Below, piece after piece: positions 6,673 through 15,201 of a stretch of 25,847 nt of DNA. Each line of letters begins with the position of its first letter. The first letter of the stretch is position 1. The position numbers were made by a program, and so were the translations under genes. Below the pieces are notes generated by a model. It did not search any database, was not told the DNA's origin, and saw only the letters and a list, made by a program, of their open reading frames with translations. This stretch comes from Anaerolineae bacterium (GTDB lineage: Bacteria; Chloroflexota; Anaerolineae; JAAYZQ01), in the NCBI GenBank assembly GCA_016929795.1, contig JAFGIA010000346.1:1-25847 (forward strand), in the 5' to 3' direction.

Positions 6673-7550
6673 GCGGAGAGCTTTTTGCCATTCTGAGCGC
6701 GCTGCTGTGGGCCCTGGCGAGCGTGCTGCTCACGATTGGGGCGCGGCGCCTGCACGTCCTGCCATTGAACCTGGTGCGCTGCGCCGTGGCGACGATCTTT
6801 TTCTGGGTGCTGCTCCCCTTCTACGGAGGCCTTGATGCGGTGGCTGCCATCTCGCCGGCCGCGTGGCTGTGGCTTGCCGCGTCGGTGCTCGGCCTGCTGA
6901 TCATCGGCGACACCCTCTATTTCCGCAGCATGGATCTGGCCGGCGTGTCGTGGGCCATGCCCGCGTCCAACATCCACCCAATCTGGGTCGTCCTGCTGGC
7001 CGGACTCTTTCTCGACGAGCCGGTGGGCTGGCCCCTCGTCGCCGGCGCCCTGCTCGTCGTCGCCGGCGTCGTGCTCCTGGGGCGCACGCAGGGTGGGGCT
7101 GAAGCCGGCCGCCCTCCTGATCCCGCCGCGCGCCGCCGGGGGCTGATCCTCGCCCTCACAGCTTCCGTCGTCTGGGCACTCGGCCAGGTGGCGCTCAAGG
7201 TCGGCGCCGGAGATATCCACTCTGTCGTCGTCAACAGCATCCGCCAGCCGATGGGCATGGCTGGCCTGCTCGCACTCAACGTCGCCCGCGGCCACTGGTC
7301 CGACCTGCGCCGGCTCGACCGCCGCTCGTGGGCCATTATCCTGGTCGCCAGCCTGGTGGGCACCGGCCTGGGCACACTGCTGTGGGTGATCGCCATCCAG
7401 ACGGCAGGCGCCGCGCGCACGTCGGTCATCACCTCTGCTGCCCCCCTGCTGGCCATCCCCTTCTCCATGCTCTGGCTCGCGGAGCGCCCCTCGCGCTGGA
7501 CCCTTGCCGGCACGTTCCTCACCGCCGCTGGCGTGGCACTGGTGGTCTGA
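6669..7550 (+). CDS. EamA/DMT-family permease
   Basis: This 293-residue integral membrane protein has about ten hydrophobic segments arranged as two EamA repeats, joined by a polar loop (GRTQGGAEAGRPPDPAARRR near residues 140-159). It begins MSGELFAILSALLWALASVL, the classic first helix of drug/metabolite transporters. Each half has the expected small-residue-rich helices and an E-P turn (LDEPVGWPLVAGALLVV; LAERPSRWTLAGTFLTAAG). Members move small metabolites, often amino acids or nucleosides, usually outwards; the substrate cannot be read from the sequence. The ATG at 6669 overlaps the stop of the dehydratase-like gene, implying translational coupling, and the ABC exporter starts six bases after its stop. 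The open frame extends upstream but that part is out-of-frame shadow of the previous gene. Confidence 0.85.
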   Translation: MSGELFAILSALLWALASVLLTIGARRLHVLPLNLVRCAVATIFFWVLLPFYGGLDAVAAISPAAWLWLAASVLGLLIIGDTLYFRSMDLAGVSWAMPASNIHPIWVVLLAGLFLDEPVGWPLVAGALLVVAGVVLLGRTQGGAEAGRPPDPAARRRGLILALTASVVWALGQVALKVGAGDIHSVVVNSIRQPMGMAGLLALNVARGHWSDLRRLDRRSWAIILVASLVGTGLGTLLWVIAIQTAGAARTSVITSAAPLLAIPFSMLWLAERPSRWTLAGTFLTAAGVALVV

Positions 7551-7555
7551 AGCCG

Positions 7556-9487
7556 ATGAGCGCCCCAGGCAAGGTGTCGATCGGGGAGCGTTGGACGGCG
7601 ACCAGGGCCAAGATCGCCGCAGGACTCGCCAGCTACCGGCGCATCCTGGCCTACGTCCGGCCCTACTGGCCCCCCCTCACGCTCGCCGCTGCCAGCCTCG
7701 TTGCCCTCAGCCTGCTTGGCCTGGCCCTGCCGTGGGCAGTGCAGCAGCTCATCGACAGGGTGGTCGTGGGCGAGGACCTGGCTTCGCTCAACAACCTGGC
7801 TTTGCTACTGGCGGGCATTTTCGTCCTTCGGGCCGCCCTTGGCTTTGTGCAGACCTATCTCGTCTCCTGGGTGGGTGAACAGGTAGTGGCCCACCTGCGC
7901 CACCAGTTGTACGAACACCTCTTGAGCCTGTCGCTTGATTTTTTCAACAGGCAGCGCGTCGGCGCCCTCGTGTCGCGCCTGAGCAGCGACGTGCAGGTCA
8001 TCCAGGGCGCCGTCACCAGCAATCTGATTGTCCTGCTCCAACAGGTCGTGACTGCCGCCGGGATCCTTGTCGTCACGGCCACAATGAGCTGGCGCCTGAC
8101 AGCACTCATGGGGATTGCCGTGCCCGGCATGGTGCTTGCCACCCGGCTGCTCGGCCGGCGCATACGCGTCGTGGCCCGGGGGGTGCAGGATGCACTGGCC
8201 GAGGCATCCGCGGTCGTAGAGGAAACGGTCGGCGGCATTCGCATCGTCAAGTCTTTTGCCCGTGAAGAATACGAAAAGGGCCGGTATCAGGCCAAGATCG
8301 ACCGCCTGTTCCAACTGGCGATGGAGCGCACGCGTATCTATGCGACCTTTGGCCCCCTCATGTCGCTCATCACCTATGGCACGCTCGCGCTCGTGCTCTA
8401 TGCCGGCGGACGCGAGGCACTCGCGGGGAACCTCACAGCCGGCCAGCTCATCGCCTTTCTTTTTTACGCTTTCATGCTGGCGGGGCCACTCGGCAGCTTT
8501 AGCACCCTCTATGGACAACTACAGGCGGCGCTGGGTGCCACAGAGCGCATGTTCGATCTACTCGACCAGGTGCCAGGCATCCGAGAAGCACCGGATGCGG
8601 TGGATCTGCCCCCCGTCGCCGGCCACATCGCCTTTCACGACGTCGTCTTTGACTACGATCCACGCCAACCGGTGCTGTGTGGGGTCAACATCGAGGCGCT
8701 GCCAGGCGAGGTCGTCGCCCTCGTCGGGCCGAGTGGGGTGGGCAAGACGACGCTCGCCAATCTCATCCCACGTTTTTACGATGTGTCAGGTGGATACGTC
8801 ACGATCGATGGCCACGACGTGCGGGGCGTGACCCTGCGTTCCCTTCGGGATCAGATCGGCTTTGTGCCGCAGGAAACGCTCCTCTTTAGCGACACGATCG
8901 CCGCCAATATCCGCTACGGGCGGCTGGATGCCACGCAGGCCGAGATCGAGGCAGCAGCGCGCGCGGCGAACGCCCACGACTTTGTGAACGACCTGCCCGA
9001 CGGGTACGACACGCAGGTGGGCGAGCGCGGCATCAAGCTGTCGGGCGGGCAGCGACAGCGCGTCGCCATCGCCCGCGCCATCCTGAAAAATCCACGCATC
9101 CTGATCCTCGACGAGGCCACCTCCTCACTCGACACCGAGTCGGAGCGGCTGGTGCAAGAGGCATTGGAGCACCTGATGCGTCCCGACACGGCGCGCGGGG
9201 AAGCGGGCCGCACGACGTTCGTCATTGCCCACCGCCTGTCCACCATTGTCAACGCCGACAAGATCGTCGTGCTCGATGCCGGCCGCGTGGTCGAGTGCGG
9301 CACCCACGACGAGCTCCTCGCCCGCCCCGACGGCCTCTACCGCCGCTACCACGCCCTGCAATTCTCGTGGGAAGAGGCCCCATCCCCTGCCCTGAGCGAC
9401 GATACGCCACCGCCTCCTGACGACACGCCACCATGGCCTGAACCCTACCTCACCCTCTTTCCCCCCGGCTCTACCTCCGAGGACTGA
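7556..9487 (+). CDS. ABC exporter, fused membrane and ATPase domains (MsbA-like type)
   Basis: This 643-residue half-transporter functions as a homodimer or heterodimer. The membrane domain is at about residues 35-325 with six helices and the coupling segment ETVGGIRIVKSFAREEYE near 223-240. The nucleotide-binding domain is at about 355-600: Walker A GPSGVGKT (391-398), Q-loop FVPQETLLF, signature LSGGQ (495-499), Walker B ILILDEATS (515-523) and switch His559 in VIAHRLST. All catalytic residues are present. The C-terminus adds about 40 Pro/Asp-rich residues with a DDTPP motif repeated. The family exports lipids, peptides or drugs using ATP. The ATG at 7556 lies six bases after the EamA stop, so an operon is very likely. 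With no partner half-transporter nearby, a homodimer is the simplest reading. Confidence 0.9.
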   Translation: MSAPGKVSIGERWTATRAKIAAGLASYRRILAYVRPYWPPLTLAAASLVALSLLGLALPWAVQQLIDRVVVGEDLASLNNLALLLAGIFVLRAALGFVQTYLVSWVGEQVVAHLRHQLYEHLLSLSLDFFNRQRVGALVSRLSSDVQVIQGAVTSNLIVLLQQVVTAAGILVVTATMSWRLTALMGIAVPGMVLATRLLGRRIRVVARGVQDALAEASAVVEETVGGIRIVKSFAREEYEKGRYQAKIDRLFQLAMERTRIYATFGPLMSLITYGTLALVLYAGGREALAGNLTAGQLIAFLFYAFMLAGPLGSFSTLYGQLQAALGATERMFDLLDQVPGIREAPDAVDLPPVAGHIAFHDVVFDYDPRQPVLCGVNIEALPGEVVALVGPSGVGKTTLANLIPRFYDVSGGYVTIDGHDVRGVTLRSLRDQIGFVPQETLLFSDTIAANIRYGRLDATQAEIEAAARAANAHDFVNDLPDGYDTQVGERGIKLSGGQRQRVAIARAILKNPRILILDEATSSLDTESERLVQEALEHLMRPDTARGEAGRTTFVIAHRLSTIVNADKIVVLDAGRVVECGTHDELLARPDGLYRRYHALQFSWEEAPSPALSDDTPPPPDDTPPWPEPYLTLFPPGSTSED

Positions 9488-9501
9488 CCGATGCCCGGTC
9501 G

Positions 9502-9525
9502 CCAATATCTACTATCCAATATCTT
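9502..9525 (-). repeat. Copy of the ATTGGRTANTAGATATTG repeat abutting the phosphodiesterase start
   Basis: On the minus strand the copy reads AAGATATTGGATAGTAGATA then TTGG. It matches one arm of the inverted repeat at 4080-4124 and ends three bases before the ATG at 9529, filling the place where a ribosome site would lie. Confidence 0.6.
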
Positions 9526-9528
9526 GCC

Positions 9529-11268
9529 ATGACCTGGATCCACCGCTGGATCGTCGATCTCTTTAACACCCTTGCCGCCTGGTACTACCGCCGCAAGTAC
9601 GGCACGGCTGCGCGCCAGCTTGGCCGGCCGCCGCATGAGCCACTCGATGGGCAGCGCGGGGTGATCATTTTCGAGATCGACGGGCTGGGCTACCCATATC
9701 TACGCCAGGCGCTGCAAGAAGGAAGAATGCCCTACCTGGCCCGCCTGGTCATGACCCGTGGGCTGCGCATGGCGCCGTGGCGCTGCGGGCTGCCGAGCAC
9801 GACACCTGCGGCGCAGGCGGGGATCATGTATGGCAACAACTGGGATATCCCCGGCTTTCGCTGGTACGACAAGGAAACGGGCGAGTCGATCATGTGCAAG
9901 CTGCCGGGCAGCGTGCGCGCGGTCCAGGAGCGCGTTGCGGCAGGGCGACCGGGGCTGCTGCACGGCGGGTCGAGCTATGTGAACATGTTCGACGGCGGCG
10001 CGCGCCTGGCCCTCTTTACCCTATCGGCGATGGGGCGCGACCGCCTGCTCGAGAACGTGCGCGGCCTCGGCTTTCTCATCCTTTTCGCCCTCAGCCCCGT
10101 GCGCGTGTGCAAGATCGCGGCCCTCTCCTTCTGGACCTGGCTCGCCTACGTCGTCAAGCGATACGCCTGGTGGCTGCGCCCGCGCGGCTCGCATTTTACC
10201 TTCCTCGGCCCGCTGCTCGAGATCGCGAACAATGTCGTCTTTCGCGAGGTGACGACGTTCAGCGTGATGGTCGACATCTACCGGGGCATGCCCGCCATCT
10301 ATGCTGCCTACACCGGCTATGACGAGATCGCCCACCACTTTGGCGCCGACAGCCGCGAGGCGTTCCGCGCACTGCACAGCATCGACAAGCAGATCCGCCA
10401 GATCGACCGCCTGCGCCAGGTGTACACCGATCGGGAGTATGACCTCTATATCCTGTCGGACCACGGCATGACGCCGTCGATCCCGTTCCGCACCGCTTAT
10501 GGCCAGACGCTGGAGCAGCTCCTCGCCGAGCACACCGGCCAGGAGGTGCACACGGGGGAGGATGGGAACAGCGATGGGTGGCTGCCCGAAACACGCATGC
10601 ACTTTTTGCTCGACGAGATCGACGGTCTGCAGGCGCGACCACGCGGCGCACTGCCAGCCCGGCTGCTGCACGCCACGCGCCGGCAGATCGAGGCGCGGCT
10701 GCTGGAAGAAAGGCTCGCGGCCGACTGGGACCTGAGCCGCCGCGGCGAGATCGTGGTACGCAACTCGGGCTCGCTGTCGCACATCTATCTGAATGTGACC
10801 GAGCGGCAGATGGATATCAGCGAGATCGTGCTCCTCTACCCCTCCCTGGTGGAAAGACTCGTCGCCCACGAGGGAATCGGGTTCGTCATCGGCCGCGAGG
10901 GCAATGAGGCAGTCGCCGTCGGACTGCATGGCACGGCCTGGCTGGCGCCCGGGGCGCGACGCGTGGAAGGGGAACATCCCCTGGGGTCCCTGGAAGACGT
11001 GACGTGGGCCGAAGCGCAGGTGACACGCGTGGCACGCTTTCCCCACGCCGGCGACCTGATCCTGCTTGGAGCCTGGGATGGGCAGCGGGTGGTGTCGTTC
11101 GAGGAGCAGGTGGCCAGCCATGGCGGGCTCGGTGGGCCGCAGGATTGGCCCTTCGTGGTCTATCCGGCGCGGAGGCGATTGCACGAGGGGGAGGTGGAGG
11201 GGGCGGAGGGGATGTATGGGTGGTTACGGCAGGAGATGGCACATACCCATGAGCCCAGGAGCCCATGA
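9529..11268 (+). CDS. Alkaline-phosphatase-superfamily phosphodiesterase/sulfatase-like protein
   Basis: This 579-residue protein has the metal-binding and nucleophile pattern of the type I phosphodiesterase/nucleotide pyrophosphatase branch. Asp51 lies in FEIDGLGYPYL, the nucleophile region is PSTTPAAQAGI at 89-99 (Thr91 or Thr92), Asp265 and His269 lie in GYDEIAHHFG, Asp311 and His312 in LSDHGMTPS, and a probable last ligand His in SHIYLNV. Two metal ions would bind there to hydrolyse a phosphate or sulfate ester; the substrate is unknown. A strongly hydrophobic stretch at about 178-216 and an aromatic N-terminus suggest membrane association; there is no cleavable signal peptide. It is the last gene of the operon after the ABC exporter and converges with dppC (20-base gap). 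No Shine-Dalgarno is visible because a repeat lies directly before the ATG. Confidence 0.82.
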   Translation: MTWIHRWIVDLFNTLAAWYYRRKYGTAARQLGRPPHEPLDGQRGVIIFEIDGLGYPYLRQALQEGRMPYLARLVMTRGLRMAPWRCGLPSTTPAAQAGIMYGNNWDIPGFRWYDKETGESIMCKLPGSVRAVQERVAAGRPGLLHGGSSYVNMFDGGARLALFTLSAMGRDRLLENVRGLGFLILFALSPVRVCKIAALSFWTWLAYVVKRYAWWLRPRGSHFTFLGPLLEIANNVVFREVTTFSVMVDIYRGMPAIYAAYTGYDEIAHHFGADSREAFRALHSIDKQIRQIDRLRQVYTDREYDLYILSDHGMTPSIPFRTAYGQTLEQLLAEHTGQEVHTGEDGNSDGWLPETRMHFLLDEIDGLQARPRGALPARLLHATRRQIEARLLEERLAADWDLSRRGEIVVRNSGSLSHIYLNVTERQMDISEIVLLYPSLVERLVAHEGIGFVIGREGNEAVAVGLHGTAWLAPGARRVEGEHPLGSLEDVTWAEAQVTRVARFPHAGDLILLGAWDGQRVVSFEEQVASHGGLGGPQDWPFVVYPARRRLHEGEVEGAEGMYGWLRQEMAHTHEPRSP

Positions 11269-11288
11269 GCACATGGCGTTCTGCTCAT

Positions 11289-12134
11289 TTAGCTCCCTCG
11301 GCGCGCGTCCAGCGCCTCCTGCACCCCTTCGCCGAGCAGGTTGAACCCCAACACCGTGCTCGCAATCGCCAGCCCGGGGTAGAGCACAATGTGCGGCGCG
11401 GCAAAGAGCGCGCCGCGGCCCTGGGCGAGCATCGCCCCCCACTCGGGCACCGGCGGCTGCACGCCCAACCCCAGGAAGCTGAGGCCGGCCGCCTCCAGAA
11501 TGGCCGTGCCGACGCCGAGCGTCACCTGCACCAGGAGCGGCGTCAGGCACGCGGGCAGGATGTGGTAAGCCAAGAGCCGCCTGCGCCGCACGCCGAGCGC
11601 GCGCGCCGCCTCGACGTAGGGCAGATCCTTCGCCGCCAGCACCCCCACGCGCATCAGCCGCGCGTACACCGGCATCATGGCGATCGCCACGGCATAGATC
11701 ACATTCTGCAGCCCGCGCCCCAGGATGGCGACCACGACAATGGCCAGCAGCAGGCTCGGGATCGCCTGCACGGCGTCGAGCGCGCTCGTGATCGCACTGT
11801 CGAGCCAGCCGCCACGGTAGCCGGCTGCCAGGCCGAGCAGCCCCCCGGCAGCGAGCGCCAGCGCCACAGACGTCACACCGATGCGCAGCGACAGGCGCGC
11901 GCCGTGCACCACGCGGCTCAAGTTGTCGCGCCCCAGCTCATCCAACCCCAGCAGGTGCTGTGCTGACGGCGGCTGCCGGCGCTGGAGCAGGTCCTGGCGG
12001 AGCGGGTCGTAGGGCGACACCCAGGGCGCAAGCAGCGCCGCGAGCACCACGACAAAGAGGATCAAGCCGCCGGCAACCGCCCGCCGGTTGCGGACGAACC
12101 GCCAGAGGAACCCGGGGTGCCTGCGCTCATTCAT
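11289..12134 (-). CDS. dppC: Peptide/nickel-type ABC transporter permease, DppC-like
   Basis: This 281-residue inner-membrane permease of the DppC/OppC family has a cytosolic N-terminus (MNERRHPGFLWRFVRNRRAV), a first helix at about 22-42, the family motif PYDPLRQDLLQRRQPPSAQH followed by LLGLDELGRD, then five more helices. The EAA loop YVEAARALGVRRRRLLAYHILP near 179-200 is where the ATPase docks. Length is normal. The ATG at 12134 overlaps the end of dppB as ATGAATGA, so the two are coupled. With DppB it forms the channel for oligopeptides or dipeptides delivered by the binding protein. The usual next genes dppD and dppF (ATPases) are missing; the strand ends here against a convergent operon. 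Confidence 0.88.
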   Translation of the reverse strand: MNERRHPGFLWRFVRNRRAVAGGLILFVVVLAALLAPWVSPYDPLRQDLLQRRQPPSAQHLLGLDELGRDNLSRVVHGARLSLRIGVTSVALALAAGGLLGLAAGYRGGWLDSAITSALDAVQAIPSLLLAIVVVAILGRGLQNVIYAVAIAMMPVYARLMRVGVLAAKDLPYVEAARALGVRRRRLLAYHILPACLTPLLVQVTLGVGTAILEAAGLSFLGLGVQPPVPEWGAMLAQGRGALFAAPHIVLYPGLAIASTVLGFNLLGEGVQEALDARRGS

Positions 12135-13236
12135 AACGGATGCGCGGATCGAGCAGAGCATAGACCACATCGGCTGCCAGGTTGACGGCGACGAGAAGGA
12201 GACCGGTGGCGAGCACAATGCCCTGCACGACGGGATAGTCGCGCGCCAGCACGCGGTCGACGACGAGCTGGCCCAGACCAGGCCACGAAAAGATCGTCTC
12301 GACCAGGATCGCACCGGAGAAAAGGAGCCCTGCCTGCAGGCTGATCGCGGCCAGGATGGGCAGCGCAGCGCTGCGCAGGGCGTGTCGCACGACGGTGGCC
12401 CGCTCGGACAATCCCTTGGCCCGCGCCGTGCGCACGTAATCGTGGGCGAGCACGTCGCCCACGCAGGCGCGCGTCATGCGCACAATCACGGCCAACGGGG
12501 CGACGCTCAACGTAATGGCCGGCAGAACCAGGTGTGCCAGCGCGTCGGCCAGGGCGGGCACGTTGCCGGTGAGCAGGCTGGTGAGCAGGTAGAAGTTGGA
12601 GAGGGAATCGCTCAACACGCCGGCGCAGACACCCGGCACCCAGCCACACAGAGGCGAGCCGCCCCAGAGGGCCGAGATGGACGCCATCTCCACCTCGAGG
12701 CCGAGCCGCCCGGAGGGCGGCAGCCAGCCGAGGCGGTAGCCGAAAAAGTGCGAGGCGAGCAAGCCGAGCCAGAACAGGGGGAGCGACACGCCGACGAGCG
12801 AGCCCTCGGTGGCCAGCCAGGCAAAGAGTGAGCGTGGGCGATGGGCCGCCAGCACGCCAAGGGGGATGCCCACGACGCAGGCGATGAGCAGGGCCGTGCT
12901 GCCTAGCTCGATCGTCGCCGGCAGGCGCTGCGCCAGCTCGGACCGCACAGGCAGGTTGGTCTTGATCGACTCTCCCCAGTCGCCGCGCGCCAGGTGCGCC
13001 AGGTAGCGCACATACTGAATGGGCAGGGGCTGATCGAGGCCCATCTCGGCCTGGAAATGTGCCACCTGCTCGGGCCTGGCGTGCTCGCCCAACATCACCT
13101 GGGCCGGATCACCCGGCACCGTCCGGATCAGCACGAAGGTGAGGAGTGAGAGACCCAGCAGCGTGGGCAGCAGCAGGAAGAGGCGGCGGGCGATGTGCCG
13201 CGCGATGGGCGATGCGGTTCTCGGCGCCTTGGACAA
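12127..13236 (-). CDS. dppB: Peptide/nickel-type ABC transporter permease, DppB-like
   Basis: This 369-residue permease of the DppB/OppB family opens with the diagnostic IARRLFLLLPTLLGLSLLTF helix and the loop LIRTVPGDPAQVMLGEHARP. Six membrane helices are predicted and the EAA docking loop YVRTARAKGLSERATVVRHA precedes the last two. It is somewhat longer than usual, with an extra periplasmic stretch around residues 210-250 (WLPPSGRLGLEVE through VPGVCAGVLS). I place the start at the TTG at 13236, because AGGAG lies six bases before it and similarity begins a few residues later; the frame is open to 13323 but upstream codons fall in repeat sequence. It is separated from the binding-protein gene by 260 bases of repeat-rich DNA. 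Confidence 0.85.
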   Translation of the reverse strand: MSKAPRTASPIARHIARRLFLLLPTLLGLSLLTFVLIRTVPGDPAQVMLGEHARPEQVAHFQAEMGLDQPLPIQYVRYLAHLARGDWGESIKTNLPVRSELAQRLPATIELGSTALLIACVVGIPLGVLAAHRPRSLFAWLATEGSLVGVSLPLFWLGLLASHFFGYRLGWLPPSGRLGLEVEMASISALWGGSPLCGWVPGVCAGVLSDSLSNFYLLTSLLTGNVPALADALAHLVLPAITLSVAPLAVIVRMTRACVGDVLAHDYVRTARAKGLSERATVVRHALRSAALPILAAISLQAGLLFSGAILVETIFSWPGLGQLVVDRVLARDYPVVQGIVLATGLLLVAVNLAADVVYALLDPRIRYE

Positions 13237-13300
13237 TCGGGTCTCCTGGCGGGTGTGACATACGCCACCCGGTGCCCGCATTGTACCCCAAACTTGAGCT

Positions 13301-13441
13301 CTCGCCAAGACGCCAAGGCGCAAAGGGGGGCACTAACGATTTGTCAGAGACAGAGGGAGACAGAGCCAGAGCCGAGAAGGCGCCCAGCGACTCCAGGCGG
13401 GCGGGTGAAAGCGAACCCTTTGACCCTTTGACGTTTAACCC
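13301..13441. repeat. Cluster of low-complexity intergenic repeats between the binding protein gene and dppB
   Basis: The 260-base gap at 13237-13496 holds no gene I can support. It contains CTCGCCAAGACGCCAAGGCG then CAAAGG (13301-13326), a GAGACAGAGGGAGACAGAG stretch (within 13345-13371), and a duplicated CCCTTTGA in AACCCTTTGACCCTTTGACG (from 13414). These resemble dispersed short repeats common in some Chloroflexota genomes. No clear promoter was seen for dppB. Confidence 0.5.
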
Positions 13442-13496
13442 GGTGTGTTGAGAACCGGATTCTGACATTGTCCGTGCTGCTGGAGACCGCGAGCGG

Positions 13497-15152
13497 TTAC
13501 TCGCCCTTGAAGCCTCCGAAATAGTAGGTCCAGTGCACAAAATTGCCCGTGTGGCCCACGTGATAGGGATTTTCGGGGTCCCACCAGCGCTCAAAGTTAA
13601 AAGCCACCGCCTCGGCATCGAGGTCGGTGCCGTCGTGGAACTTGACGCCCTGGCGCAGGTAAAAGGTCCAGGTCAGCAGGTCATCGGACACTTCCCAGCG
13701 CTCGGCCAGCCCCGGCACGATCTCGGTGGTGCCCGGCTTGAAGGCGACGAGGGGCTCAAAAATCTGGGCGCAGACCATGAGCGACTCGAAATCGCTCTCG
13801 TCGACGCAGTCGAGGCCGACAGAGTCGCCGCTGCGACCGAACACCAGGTGGTCCTTGCCGTCGACGGTCACCGGGTAAAAAAGCTCCTGGCTGAACGGAC
13901 TGGCCGCGAGGCCGTGCACCGTGTCGCGAAAGGCAAGGGCCGAACTGTTGTGGACGACCGGCACCGCGGGGACGTGGTCGCGGATGAACGCGTTGGCCCG
14001 GTCGTAGAGGGCCTGCCGCCCGGCCGGGTCGGCAGTCGCCGCGGCGGCCTGGAGCCACTCGACCAACTCGGGGAAGGGTGGGCCGAGGTTGTCGTCGCCG
14101 CCGGTGAAAAAGGTGTCGAGAAAGTTGGTGGCGTCGGGAAAGTCGGCCATCCAGCCGTTGAGAAAGAGGTCGGCCTCGCCGGCATACATCTTTTCGAGGT
14201 AGGTGCCCCAGTCGTAGGTGACGAGCTCGGCCTGGATGCCGACGGCGGCAAGGTCGGCCTGGAGCACCTCGCCGACGCGGTCGGGGTGGGGGAAGTAGGG
14301 CCGGCCGATGCCCATGACCCAGAGGGTAGTGCGGAAGCCGTCTGGGTAGCCGGCCTCGGCCAGGAGGGCGCGGGCGCGGGCGGGGTCGTAGGCCCAGCCT
14401 TCCAGGTCCTCGGTGTGGCCAAAGATGCCCGGGGGGACGAACTGCGTCGCCGCCTGGGCGGTGGGCGGGTAGAGGGCCCGGACCAGCTCCTCCCGGTCGA
14501 TGGCCAGTGCCACCGCCTGCCGCACCCGCACATCGTCGAACGGCGGGTGCGCCCGGTTGATGCCGAGGAAGCCGACGTTGAAGGGGGGGCGGAGGTAGAC
14601 GTCGAGCGCCGCGTCGGCCTGGGCGAGGGGGATGTCGTCGGGGGAGAGGTTGTCGACACCGTCGACGGTGCCGGCCTGGAGCTCGAGGAGGCGGGCGGGG
14701 GCCTCTTTGATGACGCGGTAGGTGAGGGTGTGGAGGGCGGGGGGCGTGCCCCAGTAGTCGGGGGTTCGCTCGAGGGTGATGTGGTCGTCGGGGGTCCATT
14801 CGACAAAGCGGAAGGGTCCGGTGCCGACGGGGTGGCGGATCAGGTCACCGCCGCCGCCATACTTCTTGATGTTGGCGGGGGATTGGGGGCCGAAGGCGGG
14901 GAAGGCGAGTTTGTAGAGGAAGGCGGCGTCGGGGCGGGTGAGGATGAGGCGGAGAGAGTGCGAGCCCACAACGGTAACAGAGGAGAGAAGGCTTTGCGCA
15001 CGGAGAGGCGATGGCGGCGTCCAAGTGGCAGGCGGAAGAGTCGAAGGAGAGAGAGAGTCAGGGGAAGTGCAGCTCACGCCCCCAAGTGCTACGAGAAGAA
15101 CAACCAGGACACGTCGTTGGACGAACCACATACGATCAGATGGTCTCCACAT
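13497..15152 (-). CDS. Peptide-binding lipoprotein (SBP family 5), circularly permuted
   Basis: This is a 551-residue extracytoplasmic solute-binding protein of the DppA/OppA type (SBP_bac_5). Residues 1-28 form a lipoprotein signal (MWFVQRR, VLVVLLVALGG, Cys28), then a Pro/Ser/Thr linker to about 54. The order that follows is unusual. Residues 57-430 match the middle and C-terminal parts of DppA-like proteins (SVTVVGSHSLRLILTRPDAA; GTGPFRFVEW; DDVRVRQAVALAIDREELV; ending SQELFYPVTV). Residues 433-551 match the normal N-terminal part (LVFGRSGDSVGLD; EPLVAFKPGTTEIVPGLAER; VKFHDGTDLDAEAVAFNFER; ending FGGFKGE). The pieces together make one complete protein cut in a loop, as in a circular permutation. 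The start could also be the ATG at 15131; neither has a strong ribosome site. It sits 49 bases after the regulator gene and upstream of dppBC. Misassembly or fused paralogue remnants are alternatives. Confidence 0.8.
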   Translation of the reverse strand: MWRPSDRMWFVQRRVLVVLLVALGGVSCTSPDSLSPSTLPPATWTPPSPLRAQSLLSSVTVVGSHSLRLILTRPDAAFLYKLAFPAFGPQSPANIKKYGGGGDLIRHPVGTGPFRFVEWTPDDHITLERTPDYWGTPPALHTLTYRVIKEAPARLLELQAGTVDGVDNLSPDDIPLAQADAALDVYLRPPFNVGFLGINRAHPPFDDVRVRQAVALAIDREELVRALYPPTAQAATQFVPPGIFGHTEDLEGWAYDPARARALLAEAGYPDGFRTTLWVMGIGRPYFPHPDRVGEVLQADLAAVGIQAELVTYDWGTYLEKMYAGEADLFLNGWMADFPDATNFLDTFFTGGDDNLGPPFPELVEWLQAAAATADPAGRQALYDRANAFIRDHVPAVPVVHNSSALAFRDTVHGLAASPFSQELFYPVTVDGKDHLVFGRSGDSVGLDCVDESDFESLMVCAQIFEPLVAFKPGTTEIVPGLAERWEVSDDLLTWTFYLRQGVKFHDGTDLDAEAVAFNFERWWDPENPYHVGHTGNFVHWTYYFGGFKGE

Positions 15153-15201
15153 CGTTCGTTGGGAGATGTGAGGAGAAGGGCTTCATACGTTACACCTTGT
15201 C

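Noticed and set aside
13497..15152. Two separate truncated binding-protein genes
   Set aside because: The reading frame is continuous with one signal peptide and one stop, and the two parts complement each other without overlap; misassembly stays open but is not shown.
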